This document shows, one piece after another, positions 23,588-35,403 of a stretch of 64,000 bases of DNA. Source of the DNA: Hysterium pulicare CBS 123377 (taxonomy: Eukaryota; Ascomycota; Dothideomycetes; Hysteriales; Hysteriaceae). How positions within the stretch are numbered: position 1 is the stretch's first letter; each line of letters starts with the position of its first letter. The stretch is taken from NCBI GenBank assembly GCA_000467715.1, contig AJFK01000184.1:80739-144738 (forward strand), in the 5' to 3' direction. Both the position numbers and the translations under genes were made by a program. Under the pieces are notes generated by a model, which was not told the origin of the DNA, did not search any database, and worked only from the letters and a program-made list of their open reading frames with translations.

Positions 23588-24502
23588 TGTTGCCCATCTT
23601 GGGACCGGCTGTACATCTCCGCTCTACTAGGCAAGCCATCGAAGGCGTCTGCCTTTGTATCTATACCACGTCTGTAAAATATGATGTCAATGGGTTTTAT
23701 GGGTCGAGACGTAGCCATTGTCGGAACTTTACGGTATCATTCAGATGCCCATTCATTTCGAACTGGATAGCGATATTGCCCGGTAGACCGGCCCCTCATG
23801 GAGCAAAGCTATCAGCGCAATGGATATGAAAGCTCTTGGTTTATGGGAAGAAAACAATGTTGAGGGTGGAAGTACTCCAAAACCCAACATCTGTCTTTCC
23901 CATGTACAGTAACATTGTGTTATTGATGCATTGTGCCCTCCGGTTGTACTTCAAAGTATCTAAACTGGCCATTCTTGAGCACACTTTGTGTACCAGGGTA
24001 AAGGTGGCGCCATAGGGTTTTGTTGCGGAAAATTGAGAACACCGCATCACATGAGCAATATGTGCAAAATCGATAGTTCCATTCTCTTTATATCTTTGAT
24101 AGACTGAGAAGTGCCAAAGCCTCGGTTATTCTATAGATTAAAGTGTTCTTCAATGGAGTTTAGTTTGCTAAAACAAGCATTCTGAAAATGGGTTCATATA
24201 CCCTCGACCTCACTGATGTCTTGTACCCATGTCTATGCCCTCATGAGTTCCGTGACTTCATTAGCGAATAGGTGAGTCTAATCATGGATGCTCTCTTTAC
24301 CGTCGTCGAAATTAGCATTGCCATTGACAAGTGTTGATGGAAAGTGTAACCGAGGATCTTCGCTCCGACTTTCCTGGTGTCGAACGAGCCAAACGCACAT
24401 GAACGGCAACTAAAATCCCCAGATTTCACCACATCTTTGTTAGTCTACAGCTTTCTGTTTCTCCTACAGTATCGGCCTAGATATTCAGAGGGACGAAAGA
24501 AA
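23588..24502. other. Intergenic between COX23 and MDM20
   Basis: This is the 3' region of COX23 and the promoter of MDM20. A short minus-strand frame (24050 to 23841) has no family signal. Nothing else was recognised. Confidence 0.5.
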
Positions 24503-27500
24503 ATGTCGATTAATTTCGACAAGCTTTCGCAACTTCGAAGCAATTACGACAAGCCTAAATTTGCGCTGAAGGAGTGTACCAAGCGACTCCAGAAGCATCC
24601 CCAAGACCCTTATTTACAGGTATGATATACTCGCCCCTTATTGGCCATCTCTAAAGGGTTTTGGACAGGCTTGGAAAGCAGAACTCCTTAACAAACCCCG
24701 CCAAGATGCTCTTCCAGAGTGTCATACTCTGTGCCAGCGAGTACCTCCCATCACTGATTTTCAATTACTTTCATTCATTTATTGCCTTATCCCAGAGGCC
24801 AAGAAAGTGAGGGGAGAAAATCCAAACTCTGCTGGCCCTGAGGTATATGCTCTTTGGCAAAATGTCGCTAAGCTGTTGAAAAAAAAGCAAGATCGCCAGG
24901 AGTTGTTCACGCTTCTATTCGAACGAGCAATATGCGCCGATTGCTGGGAAGATGTTCGGTGGGTGAGTTATTCAGTGCTTTACTCTGTCCACATTTATGA
25001 TACTCACCGCTCCATCAATAAGCTGCATGTGTGCTGATCGTATTAGGCTCTTATGCAGTTGAGGAAAGAAACACCCAGTCCGAAGGCTTTTTTCGCCTAT
25101 ATTCTCGCCTCCGAAGTGTCAGCCCAGAAACAAGACTCTCTGGGGCAACATGCCAGTGCGAAAATTGCTCGAGACTTGGCTTATAGATTCCTTTCAACAG
25201 CTATCCAGAATGTTACAGACAAACCGGTATAGTGCCACAATATTCACTTAAAGCATTCTCTTGACTAAATGCAAGTAGGAAGCTCTGGAGAGAGTCGCGG
25301 ATGCAAGGGACCTTCGTTTGATGGTACAGGTTTTCCGACGACAACAGCGCCATAAGCAACTTCTGGACACCCTTTCCAGTTCAAGCCAGCCTATAGTGTC
25401 AATCTTGTCCGCCAACAAGCTTGAATTCACGCAAGCACGTCTGGAATTATTGAGAGAAATTCCGTTATGGGAGCAACTTTGGGATGAAAGCTTTAACTTG
25501 CTCAAACAGAGCCTAGAGCAACGTGTAGGGAACCAAGACCAAAGTCCATACAATTGGGCAGCTGACTGGAAAGCCTGGTCTAGCCTGTTGGAAGCTAGCA
25601 AACATACTGATGAAGAGTAAGTGATGACTTGAATCATACAGCGTTGAACTTTGACCGATGTCGATAAGCCCTACTGACTAATTCTAGGCATCAAAAGAAG
25701 GCACATGACTTTTACTCGAAGACACTTCTAACTCAAACACACTCGAGGGAAATCCGAATTGTATGGCTGGCACATATCGTACACACTCAGACCGGTCCAG
25801 ATGTTCAGACCTCTTTACTTGAAGAGTGTAAGTCTTATTGGGGAACCTTCTATCACCTGAACTCTTGTTTCACTGATCTCCGACCTTTCGTTGAACTCCT
25901 TAGTGAGGAAGATCGAAAAGATTTCCTCAGTGATATTTGCTCGATAGCTATGAAGTTGAAACCATCGGCTGAAGGAACAGCACAGGTGCGTTTACCTCCT
26001 AGTGAAAGCAACATTGTACTAACACTTGTTCCTACAGCAGTTGAAGGTTTGGTTCCAAGCAGAGATAAACGTTGTCAAACTCGACTACCTCCTATGCATT
26101 TCACGGCTCGATCAACCCTCAAGCTCTTCTTTGGAGGCCTTTGTGTGCAACTCTCTCAGGCTGTATAACTTAGGATCTAAGATTGGACATGAATCCTATC
26201 GTGATGCGGGCATCCTAGCATACTTAGGACTCCTGTGGCTACAAAGAGCGGCAAAAGTTTATGCTGTACCAAACGGCTTAAAATCTACCGCAGACTTCAA
26301 TGAAAAGTTTCTGTTGCAGGCCTGTCTTCTGATTCGGCATATGCTTTCGGGAGAGGGTGGCAAACATCATCGTTCGCTTATTCTCTTATCGGTACGACAG
26401 CATATGTCGCTAGGCCTTTCAACCATCGCTTTTGAGTATTGGGCGCAAGCCCGAATCAAGGAATTTTTGAACGATACTCTGTCTTATCTGCTATTGACTC
26501 GGATATCACAAATACATCCATTTGATTCATCAGGCCCGAAAAAATTCTCTCCAGACTCCGAGCTCAAGAATGTTATCCGCACCTCTCAACGTATGGAAGG
26601 CAAAGTGGACGATCTTCTCACCGCCGACTTTGAAGCCTTCCAGTTCGACCAAGCATTTGAAATGCTAGAACTAAAAAGAAATTTGAAGTCTAGTCTCAGT
26701 AAACATATGTGCATCTTTGAGCGACGAAGAATTGCTCGGTTCAAAGGGGAACCATGCGATGAATATGACATGACGCTCACCAGTAAGTGAAAACTCTTCC
26801 ACCAAGCTTATGCAAGTGTAGGAACATGTTTACAGATTAATTTACTCTTTTTTGCTTGAACAAATAGCGTCTGAGCTTCAGCATGTCAACTAACTGTTGT
26901 AGATGCAGACATCTTCCCATTCCCGGACAACCGCGACTTCAGCGTCCTTTCAGATTTTGGCTCTACTGATGGATCCGCACTCCACCAAATATTCATCGAT
27001 GGGGGAGAGCCGGACTTCTCCTGGTTGGTCGAAATGACTACAGCGATCGATTCCACCTATGCCCTTCTAAATTCAGAGCCATCAATGATCAGAGAAGATT
27101 GGGGTCACATTTGGGAACGAGCCGGTATTCCAGCGCGAACAACCGGAAAACGGAATTTACCTGAAATAATTTTGTCGACTCCCTGGACGAAGTTGAAGCG
27201 TGTGGTTCAAGTTGTTGTTGCTGGCACAAACGGTAACATCAGCCTCGATGAAGAGATACGCCAAATAAACGTCTTCATTCAGGCATTCACGAACAATTAC
27301 CAAAAAGTACTCAAGGAGGAAGAAATCGAGCGGCAAATTGGTGACGATTGTATCCTTCCACAGGCCTCCTTTCTTCACACCCTATACGGTTTCCTGGAAT
27401 TTATCCGCGCCACCTACAAATTCTGTGATATGACCCTTAGTATTCTCAAACAAAAAGGGCCCCACAAAGTAAAAAGCATGGTCAAAAAATCCAACGTGGA

Positions 27501-27738
27501 GAACTTGCAAGGATCTGTGGCAAAACTCTACACGTCAATTCGAAAAGATACCGATGCCAGGATAGTCAAGGCTTCGAAAACGGGTGTACAGTCTTTGATG
27601 GCTCAAGCTCGGTACGGGCCGACTGGACAAGAACTAATGGGCGTTTTGGGAGAGGATGTGTGCAGATCTTGGGCGAGGGAATACATAGATTCTGCTTTGG
27701 ATACTTACGAGGGGATTTTGAAGGTTAAACTGAGATAG
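24503..27738 (+). CDS. MDM20: NatB N-terminal acetyltransferase auxiliary subunit Mdm20/Naa25
   Basis: Mdm20 anchors the catalytic subunit Nat3/Naa20 to ribosomes; NatB acetylates Met-Asp, Met-Glu and Met-Asn N-termini, including those of actin and tropomyosin. Exons are 24503-24619, 24669-24962, 25047-25226, 25279-25616, 25688-25985, 26038-26782 and 26903-27738, giving 935 residues. The protein is helical and TPR-like throughout. The first repeats read FALKECTKRLQKHPQDPYLQ, AWKAELLNKPRQDAL and VPPITDFQLLSFIYCLIPE, which match the NatB_MDM20 family. Further support is LLREIPLWEQLWDES, ADWKAWSSLLEASK and the C-terminal coiled-coil around residues 800-935. Length agrees with Naa25 (about 800-970). 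All introns have standard borders. I see no catalytic GNAT motif, as expected. Confidence 0.9.
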
Positions 27739-28293
27739 ATTCCATAGACTAGGGCAGATTGCTATAAACTGAATGCCAATCTGCGCCGTCACGATGCCTC
27801 TCTTCCGCAGTCTCACACTCATCCTTTTCCGCACCAACAGATCAATCCATCGGATCCATCACATCAAACACTCTGCTGCGGGAAGATTCTCGCTCAGGAA
27901 ATTACTCAATCGCCGAGGAGGGGTATACCATGGTACTGACTTACGGTTGAAAGTTTCTATTCGCTGTACGCATCAGAATGATTGAACTTGAAGAAGACAA
28001 ACGACTTTTTTTTTAGATTTTGTGTTGAACTTATCGCCCTGCTTTTGCGTGTTTACTGGAGATCATTGTTCTTTTGGTGACGAGCAAGTACATCAGAAAG
28101 CGTCATGACCGGGCAATAATGATTAAGAGCGGTACGAAGAACCGTGGATCTCTAAAGTTCAACTGACTCACCACATGGATTCTTCGCACGCATAAATATA
28201 CCATACACCCCCAGACTTTCTCTGCTATTATACTTTCAACTCGTCCCCCACCGAATCTTGCACCAACGCACGCTGAAAGAAAAGCACGAAACC
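27739..28293. other. Intergenic with TATA-like and TGACTCA sequences
   Basis: This lies between MDM20 and the first LPRELRD copy, both on plus. TGACTCA is at 28164-28170 and ATAAATATA at 28192-28200, upstream of the broken copy. No gene is supported. Confidence 0.45.
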
Positions 28294-29158
28294 ATGTCAA
28301 ACACACACGATTCCATCAGACTTTCTGGACGCCCTCGAGGTCACAAACGGAAAGCACCACCGGAGGAAGGCGACGCAGTCCAACAAGCACCAATGCTCCG
28401 ACGCAGCCAACGCGCTGGCAAAGGTCAGCGAAACATCCGACTTGATCTCCATTACACCGAGTGTAGCAAAGTTCGCCGCGACCCGAAGTCGATCTTCAGA
28501 TTCTTCGACCTACCAAGAGAGCTGAGAGATGAAATCTATGGTCACTTATGGGGCAGTACGCGATTGCGAATTCAACATGGTAATATATATGCGTATACGA
28601 CGTATAGGGAACTGAGCATGAATTATGGTTGGCTCAAACTGCACCATGATGAGTTGCCTACCTGGCTTCTATCCAGCCGACAGATTCTAAATGAAGGACT
28701 TGATGAATATTTCAGATGCGCACGCAACCTCAACTGCGAGGTAGTCGAAGATAGGTCCACAAAATCCCACGTCCTAATGCAGACGCTGCTGGACAACCTC
28801 AAACTTTGGGTCCTTTTGGGGTCAACGCCGCATCAGGCCAACGGCGAAGGGTACTTTACGTTACACACGAACCTACACTCGGTTTTAAGAAATTCGTGGA
28901 ACATCAAGGTGGCTTACAAGAACTCGCGATCACAGTGATAGTCGCGGACACCCGGCGGCAAGTATTTCAAGCTCGCGAAGAGTTCAGGCGGTTTTCGAGT
29001 CCCGAAAACACATAACGACCGACTTTCCAAACATCGAACTCTCTTTCTACGACCCAGGATGCGGGCATAGGGATGGGCATGATTGAGTGCGACTCGAGGA
29101 TCAACTCGTGCAGTGTGGCAAGATTCTTTTTGACGAAACGACCGAGACTCGAAAGTAG
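28294..29158 (+). pseudogene. LPRELRD-family (F-box-like) paralogue 1, frameshifted
   Basis: The frame opens MSNTHDSIRLSGRPRG, followed by the HKRKAPPEEGD-type basic leader also seen in copy 3, then FRFFDLPRELRDEIYGHL and LPTWLLSSRQILNEGLDEY, all shared with the three other copies. The protein signal then leaves the opening frame near 28803 (reading on as TLGPFGVNAAS and LGFKKFVEHQGGLQELAITV), changes frame again near 29010 (DFPNIELSFYDPG), and meets an in-frame TGA at 29084-29086 before LEDQLVQCGKILFDETTE, ending at TAG 29156-29158. Homology to the sister copies runs on through each break, so decay is more likely than introns; none of the breaks sits on good splice signals. An intact first frame alone would give a 214-residue truncated product. 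Confidence 0.75.
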
Positions 29159-30182
29159 GCTGTTCGGTATGATCCCTCAAAGCCGTATGCAGACTATAAG
29201 AGCCAAAGTTACATAAATCACAACCCAATTCTGGATCTAGGCAACGCATCGTGGAGTTGAAGGGCGATCTCCAAATGAGCGGATGAAATACCTCTGCAAG
29301 AAGCGTCGGAGATAAGAGACAGCTGATAACTGGGTCAATGTAGTTAGTCAAAGTAGCTTATCTATGAATGGATACTACAGTATGAAGAGCAGAGACGTAT
29401 TGTCACCCTTCGTGCAATACTTAACCAGAGTTCATAATTCGTTGGGATCTGGATTGCGCATCAACCTCGTGATGACTCTCCACGCTGTCCGCATACGCTG
29501 TTTGGCCTTGGTATTGTGGCCGTAGAGGAGTATTTAGCCCTCAGCGGACATCAAAAATGCCATGTGCAATGCCTCCTATTGTTATATATGCAGGAAAATA
29601 GATCTAGAATCTTAAAAATTATCACACCTATTGTGGTATAGCTGAAGGAGGAGAAAACCTATGACGCAGACTGCTATCTTCTTTGTAATAGCTAACATCA
29701 AATGGCTTAAAAATTAAGTTAGAAAAAGTTGCTAAACTATGAAGCTTTTTAATGGGTATGAACAGGCGCGTCGGGGCCAGGACGTTTGGGCGAGCTATGT
29801 AGCCACAGGTGTTGAAAGCTTCAGATGAGAGGTGGTGCCATATAAAAATCAATGTAGGAAGATTTCAACTGCAGTTGTTTGTTTCAGGCACAAAAAGGAT
29901 GTCCATAATTGTTTGTAACCAAAAACGTATGCTGCTGAAAGGATGAGGTCGCACCCTGGGGAATATGAGAGCCGAGCCGAATCATGCTAGCGGCAATCGG
30001 ACAGCCTTGTGAATCATGTGTGTTCTTAAAATAAGTCTCACTCAAGACGTTGTCACCTACGAATTGACACCTCCAGATGAGTTTCACGATTTTATCACGA
30101 ATACCATCACGGTCGCACTGACTTCAACAAATGACTCAATCAAGACCAGCGACCTCACGCAACACAGCAGGTATCTTTTGGA
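29159..30182. other. Intergenic with TA-rich patch
   Basis: No gene is supported. About 29580-29760 is rich in TA and runs of A/T compared with its surroundings, possibly a repeat relic worn down by C-to-T mutation. Confidence 0.4.
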
Positions 30183-31166
30183 ATGTCAAACTTACCTTCC
30201 GGGATTACAGCAATGACCGCCACAAAACGCAAGAATCATGTCGATAAATACTCTGAAGAAGATAGTGAAGATATCTGGGCACTGCCTCCGCTCCAACGCC
30301 GCAGGGTTATTAATGGATCCCATGAAGACAACCAACAAGACCTAATTCCTACGGATAAGGTCGAGGTGAAACACGATTCCAATGCGCATTCTAAGTTCTT
30401 GAGTCTACCCAGGGAACTCAGAGATGACGTCTACCATTTCGCATTTCATGGGAGTCAGCAGACTATCAAATGGCGAGATATAGGGATATCCTCTTGGTAC
30501 AACAAGGACCATATCTCTGGGCCTGTGGGATTGCCAATGTGGCTGCTGACCTGCCGACAAATATTGAAGGAAGGATTGGAGCAACTCCATAGGGTGGCCG
30601 ATTTCCGAATTTGTACGTCGCAAGATATATTTTGGCATAGACCGGGAACCAGTCAGCTTTTGGATCCCATTCGGGTGCACCACCTCAGTATTGGAGGCAG
30701 ATCGGGTCTTCGATGGCGTAAAATGATGCGGAAGGGGAGGTCTTCCTTTATACTCCAGCCGGACATTGAAACTTTAGTTTCGGTCAAAAAGGTTGCTCGA
30801 CACCTCTCTCAAGAGGATAACGCGGCAAGGGATATCGCTTTTACCTTCCATCTATTCTTCTATCCTTACCCACTGGTCTTCAACAAACGAGCAGATATCC
30901 CCTGTGAGGTGGATTTTGGCGCTCTCGAATGCATGGGTACCAAATTTGAACGCATAGAATTCACGATTGCGAGCCAACCACATACACGAGAGACTGAATC
31001 GGGAGAAGTAGCTCAGGTGACAGATGTGGTAAGCAGTGAGGCTTCCAGAGTTGGTACTGTACTTGTTGGGGGACTCAGCAAAGTACGCCGTTGGCAAACT
31101 TCAGAGCTTGACACCACGGGATCGGAAGTGTTTCGGATGTATATCGAGATCAAGCGAGCCGGATGA
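30183..31166 (+). CDS. LPRELRD-family (F-box-like) paralogue 2
   Basis: Single exon, 327 residues; an in-frame ATG at 30213 (MTATKRKNHVDKYSEED) aligns better with the leader of copy 3 and may be the true start, giving 317. After a basic, acidic-patterned leader comes SKFLSLPRELRDDVYHFAF, the F-box-like helix common in large fungal families, then WRDIGISSWY, LPMWLLTCRQILKEGLEQL and a C-terminal alpha/beta part (ALECMGTKFERIEFTIAS, VLVGGLSKVRRWQ, FRMYIEIKRAG). There is no signal peptide or membrane span. If it is an F-box it would recruit a substrate to an SCF ligase, but no substrate-binding repeat is visible and the function is unknown. It appears intact. Confidence 0.75.
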   Translation: MSNLPSGITAMTATKRKNHVDKYSEEDSEDIWALPPLQRRRVINGSHEDNQQDLIPTDKVEVKHDSNAHSKFLSLPRELRDDVYHFAFHGSQQTIKWRDIGISSWYNKDHISGPVGLPMWLLTCRQILKEGLEQLHRVADFRICTSQDIFWHRPGTSQLLDPIRVHHLSIGGRSGLRWRKMMRKGRSSFILQPDIETLVSVKKVARHLSQEDNAARDIAFTFHLFFYPYPLVFNKRADIPCEVDFGALECMGTKFERIEFTIASQPHTRETESGEVAQVTDVVSSEASRVGTVLVGGLSKVRRWQTSELDTTGSEVFRMYIEIKRAG

Positions 31167-32122
31167 AGCAGATTGAACGGACTATCATGACTTGGATATA
31201 CGAGATGACTGACGTTGTCCACTGCTCTAGAAAACGGAGATCTGGCAGAAAAGAGCTCTGAGTATTGGAAGTGTGTATTCTCAAGGCAAAGGCACTTACG
31301 CTTCGGTTGCGGCGATTGCAGGATCCATACCATTCCCAGGACCACCATATAGCGAACTATCTTCCATATCAAACCTCAACTTTTCCTTGTTTCTTGATTC
31401 TTAACAAGTTCCGCCTCCGCCCCATTGCATAACCCAACATCAGCCCACTATTTTAGAAGCTTTTACCTTGTCTGGCCACTTATACAGCTGGAAGGATCCC
31501 ACTATGTGCAGTTCCCACTTTGGCGCTAAGTTATGAATCGTCCTTATTGCATTGGCCGTACGACTGGAATCCAACTAGCCATTGTTATGGTGGATACTTT
31601 GCAGAAAGTGAACACGTTCACACCTTTAGCACATAAGAGTAAAGGCTGGTTGAGTTAGCATTCGAATGAAGAGAGCTAGGCTTAATACATCCGGTCTATA
31701 AAATATGCTGTCTGAGACTTGATACGGGTTGCAGCTCGTTGAAGATAGATCGTCCGAAGCCCACCCTTGACTCCTTATGCTAAACATGAGTTGAAACATT
31801 CATTGGTAATACTTCGAGGTCGACTAAAAAGATGAAATATTCACATCTCAAGTCATCATTCTAGGAATTGGAGAGATGATACTCTGAACCGAGGAGTGTG
31901 GGGTATTTATCTCTCCGTCGCGCTAAACCCCGTGCCTCGTTCACGTCACTGACCTCGATAAAACATGAGCCGTCCACAGCTGCGGAGGATGATGCCGGTG
32001 GGGCTGCAAGGGACTTCTGCTCCGCAATTGCTGCTTTTATACCTTTTGTTTCTTCCAATTTGAACCTCTTCAACTTTACTTCTCAGCATTCTCCCTCACA
32101 ATTGCACGAATAGCTCCCCGCA
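31167..32122. other. Intergenic, promoter of the alcohol dehydrogenase
   Basis: No supported gene. A minus-strand frame (32073 to 31861) overlaps the promoter and lacks any family signal. Confidence 0.5.
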
Positions 32123-33353
32123 ATGGCCTCCTCAGATATCCCAGAAAGCATGCTCGCATGTCAAGTAGTAGAGGTATTCACTCAATTCTCAACATCCTCA
32201 ATTGACTACCTTTACTATCCTAACATCTCAACCCCCAGTTCAACAAACCCTACAAAATCCACAAAGTCCCCGTCCCCTCCGCCCTCCCACCCCAAGACCT
32301 CCTCGTCAAAATCGCCGTCGCCTCCCTCTGCCACACAGACTTTATGGTGCAATCGGGCATATTCAAGCCCTCGCTCCCCTGCACCGGCTCCCACGAAGGC
32401 GCCGGCACAATCGTAGCCGTCGGCTCCAGCGTCAAGGGCTTCAAACCCGGCGATCGTATAATGTGCGGTCTAAGCTACCATCCCTGCAATACCTGCGCCG
32501 ATTGCCTCGGCCCGGAAACCTACAAACAGTATTGTAGCAAGAGTGAAGGAGGATGCGGAATTACTAGAGATGGGTTTTTCGCGGAATATGCGAGGGTGGA
32601 TTCGACGCAGGCGGCGAAGTTGCCGGATACTGTCAGCTTTGAGACGGCGGCGCCGTTGGCGTGTGCGGGATGTACTGTTTGGCGCGGGGTGTTGCAGTCC
32701 GGGTTGAAGAAGGGAGAGTGGTTGGCGCTGGTGGGGAGTGGAGGTGGATTGGGACATTTGGGGGTGCAATTCGCCAAGGCGTTAGGGTTGCAGGTTATTG
32801 GGATTGATGCGAGGGATGAAGGGTTAGAGTTGACGAAAAAGGCGGGGGCGGATGTAGTGGTTGATGCGAGGCAGGAGAAGGAGAAGGTAGTGGAGGAGGT
32901 TAAGAAGGTTACGAATGGGGAGGGGGCTGCTGCTACGGTGAATGTGTCTGATGCGAAGGGTGCAGCCGCTATAGCGTGTGCCGTTACTAGAATGCACGGC
33001 TTAATGGTGCAGATTGCTCAAGTGAGTAGTTCAAAACTCCTGATTTCATCTTGTGTCACTGTCATTGATCTTTCGGCCAGCCTGACGAAGTCTCCATTCC
33101 ATTCCCCGAATTTATCTTCAGGGATATCAGAGTTCACGGATCTCTCATTTGCTCTCCAGAAGAGGGAAGGCGTATGCTTGAGGTTGTAGCTGAACATCGC
33201 ATCTCTGTTAATACGAATCCATTTGACGGGCTCAACGAGATACCGAAGCTGATAGAATTAGCTGAAGGGGGGAAGATGAAGGGGAAGGGTATCATCATTG
33301 TTGATCCAGAGCAGATTAAGAAAGAGAGGGAGTCGGGGTTGGAGATGGTATGA
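32123..33353 (+). CDS. Zinc-dependent alcohol dehydrogenase (MDR superfamily)
   Basis: NAD(P)-dependent oxidation of an alcohol or reduction of an aldehyde. Exons are 32123-32173, 32239-33021 and 33081-33353, giving 368 residues. Catalytic zinc ligands are C48 (SLCHTDF), H69-E70 (GSHEGAG) and the Cys in APLACAGCTVW. The structural zinc site is C100, C103, C106 and C116; the last spacing is longer than in yeast Adh1, which points to a fungal side branch. The Rossmann motif is GSGGGLGHLGVQFAKALGL, followed by VIGIDARDEG, whose acid residue favours NAD over NADP. The C-terminus ends in KGKGIIIVDPEQI. It sits between LPRELRD copies 2 and 3. The substrate cannot be told from sequence. Confidence 0.9.
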
Positions 33354-33747
33354 AATGCTCAATTTTGATTGCTAAACCCGTACTTCTTGATAATGCATTC
33401 CTGAAAAGAAGACTTCGTGCTGCTAAAGTCTTTAACCAATTGTCATGCCGACAAGACCCAGTTTTTACTCTCCCATTTAGGCCAAGGATGCTGATGAGGT
33501 TTGTCCTCGAAACGAAAAGATAAATCTTGGGGCATGCAATGTCGCTCGTGCTGATGATGTCTCTTTGAGTCGCCCATATAATAGTCAGTCTCCTCTTAGA
33601 GCATCATCTCAGGAGGCGTCTTCCAAACTTCCTTCAGTAGTCTCCAGCGTTTCTCTCAAAAGTCTCTTCATCATCTCCTCCATCGTCTCCTAGAGCTCTG
33701 TCATCATTATCCCAAGAATCATCATTATCGGTACTTTTTGTAGTAGC
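33354..33747. other. Intergenic, convergent 3' regions
   Basis: This lies between the alcohol dehydrogenase (plus) and LPRELRD copy 3 (minus). Nothing was recognised. Confidence 0.6.
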
Positions 33748-34878
33748 TCAATCGAGATCATCCTCCAAGCCACCTCCAGCCTCCTCTTCAACCGACCGGT
33801 CAGGGTTCTTCCCACCATACCATCCACATCCAACATGAACCGATCCGCGCGACGCTCCTCCTCCCACTCGTCTGACTTCGCAAATCCAAGTCGACAACCC
33901 TTCTGTCCAATCGGAAACGATCCAATGTCGCTCTTCCCCATCATCGTCCAAACCCCCAACCAAACTCTTCCCAATCCTCGCAACTTCTTTCTGCAACGGA
34001 ACGTAGAGATTATCGAAGCCACGCGGATACCGACCCCGACCATCTACCGGGTTATGAACCTTGAACGTAATCTTCGCTAGGCCCTTTGGAAGCTTTTCAA
34101 GCACTGCAAGATCAACTTGAACACTGTTATGTGAAGCGAAGGTTGCGAACTTGTGAGTGAACAGATGCAGCGTAATCTCGTCCACTGCATCTCCCTGAAC
34201 CAGGTATTCAGCCACCTTATCAATCGAGAGAAAGTTCTTGTAGAGGCGAATAATCGAACTCTCCTCACCCGGCTGCATTGCAGACTTGACGTCCAGATGG
34301 ATCATATCCAGAGATAATTTGCGAATGCGTTGGAATTGGAAGATCTGTGCTTGCGATCTGCTATCCTGTCGGGCTTTTCTGGACCGTCGAGCGTAGAATT
34401 TGGCACATCGGTACATCTGCTCCATTCCTTCTTCAAACATTTGCTTGTTGCCCAATAGCCACTGAGAAGGTGGAGGTGAAGGATCTTGAGTCGGACTGAT
34501 CAGCCACGAGAGCTCGGACCTCTCGTAGTAACCTTTCACGTCGAGGTCTCCGCAGCGATACGTCGTTGATTCGGTCCCAAGGAGAGTGAGATGATATATC
34601 CTGTCTCGTAGTTCCCGCGGTAACCTGAAGAAACGAGGGACTGGTTTAGAGGAGTGGGTTAGAGGAGGGAGTGTTTCCGAAGCGTTGGTTGAGTTTTCGT
34701 GCTTTGTTTTCTTCTTGGGATGCATTAGGTGAGGGAGAGAGTGTGCTAGCTTTTTGTCTTCCGAGAAATCCTCTTCTATGTCTGGTGCTGCCTTGCGTTT
34801 GTGACCTTCGGTAGCCATCGAGGGCAGTAAGCTAAATCGAATCCCTTTAGAAAAGTGTGGTTCAGACATCTTGGACAT
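33748..34878 (-). CDS. LPRELRD-family (F-box-like) paralogue 3
   Basis: Single exon, 376 residues; an alternative start at 34818 (MATEGHKRKAAPDIEED) would give 356 and matches the leader of the other copies. The leader has nuclear-localisation-like basic stretches (HPKKKTKHE). Then come VPRFFRLPRELRDRIYHL, YRCGDLDVKGYYERSEL, WLLGNKQMFEEGMEQMYR, and a C-terminal part with VDLAVLEKLPKGLAKITF, NLYVPLQKEVARIGKSLVGG and EGLSTWICEVRRVGGG. It is closest to copy 4, which shares the CGD/EMDVKG, VQVDLAVL and STWICE/TAWICE stretches. It is intact. Function is unknown; an SCF adaptor role is only suggested by the F-box-like helix. Confidence 0.78.
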   Translation of the reverse strand: MSKMSEPHFSKGIRFSLLPSMATEGHKRKAAPDIEEDFSEDKKLAHSLPHLMHPKKKTKHENSTNASETLPPLTHSSKPVPRFFRLPRELRDRIYHLTLLGTESTTYRCGDLDVKGYYERSELSWLISPTQDPSPPPSQWLLGNKQMFEEGMEQMYRCAKFYARRSRKARQDSRSQAQIFQFQRIRKLSLDMIHLDVKSAMQPGEESSIIRLYKNFLSIDKVAEYLVQGDAVDEITLHLFTHKFATFASHNSVQVDLAVLEKLPKGLAKITFKVHNPVDGRGRYPRGFDNLYVPLQKEVARIGKSLVGGLDDDGEERHWIVSDWTEGLSTWICEVRRVGGGASRGSVHVGCGWYGGKNPDRSVEEEAGGGLEDDLD

Positions 34879-35403
34879 CTTGGAAAGTTTGTGTTCGAAA
34901 GTGCGGAGTTAATTTTCGAAAGTTCACCGAAAGACGCGAGTGAAGCCAGGTGAACGAGTGCAGAATCCAGCTTTGTGTCATGTGTAGGTTCTAAGACATT
35001 GGAAGATTTTAATTGGATGATACAATGACTCTGAAAGTGAAGTCATATTCTGATCCATAAGCATCGAATCGCTACATGAAGTCTAACTAACAGATGAAAT
35101 GGCAAGGAATTTGTGATATGAATGTAACATAACCAGAAAACATGTCGAATAAAACCACTGGTCGACGGGAGTAGGTGTACGAGATGGAGGCGGCATTGGA
35201 GTCGTAGGAGTTTCTGCCCATCGGGATTGGCGAAGACCTCTCGAAGAAATACACTGGTCAACAGGAGTGGGTGTGAGAGGACCCCGAAGAAGAGCAAGAT
35301 AGCGCATCCATTCGTAACTTTTATTCACTTTGCCCCTCAAACGTCCGCAGCAGCAACAGTCGGGATGTCTGCAGCAATCAGATTATTCTTCGTCTTCCTG
35401 ATC
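34879..35403. other. Intergenic between paralogues 3 and 4, with a short direct repeat
   Basis: A minus-strand frame at 35083-35340 (85 codons) contains TPTPVDQ twice, from a DNA repeat near 35158 and 35251. No start context or family supports it as a gene. Confidence 0.4.

Noticed and set aside
23461-23829. Plus-strand frame of 122 codons
   Set aside because: It overlaps the last intron, last exon and 3' region of COX23 in another frame and has no family signal.
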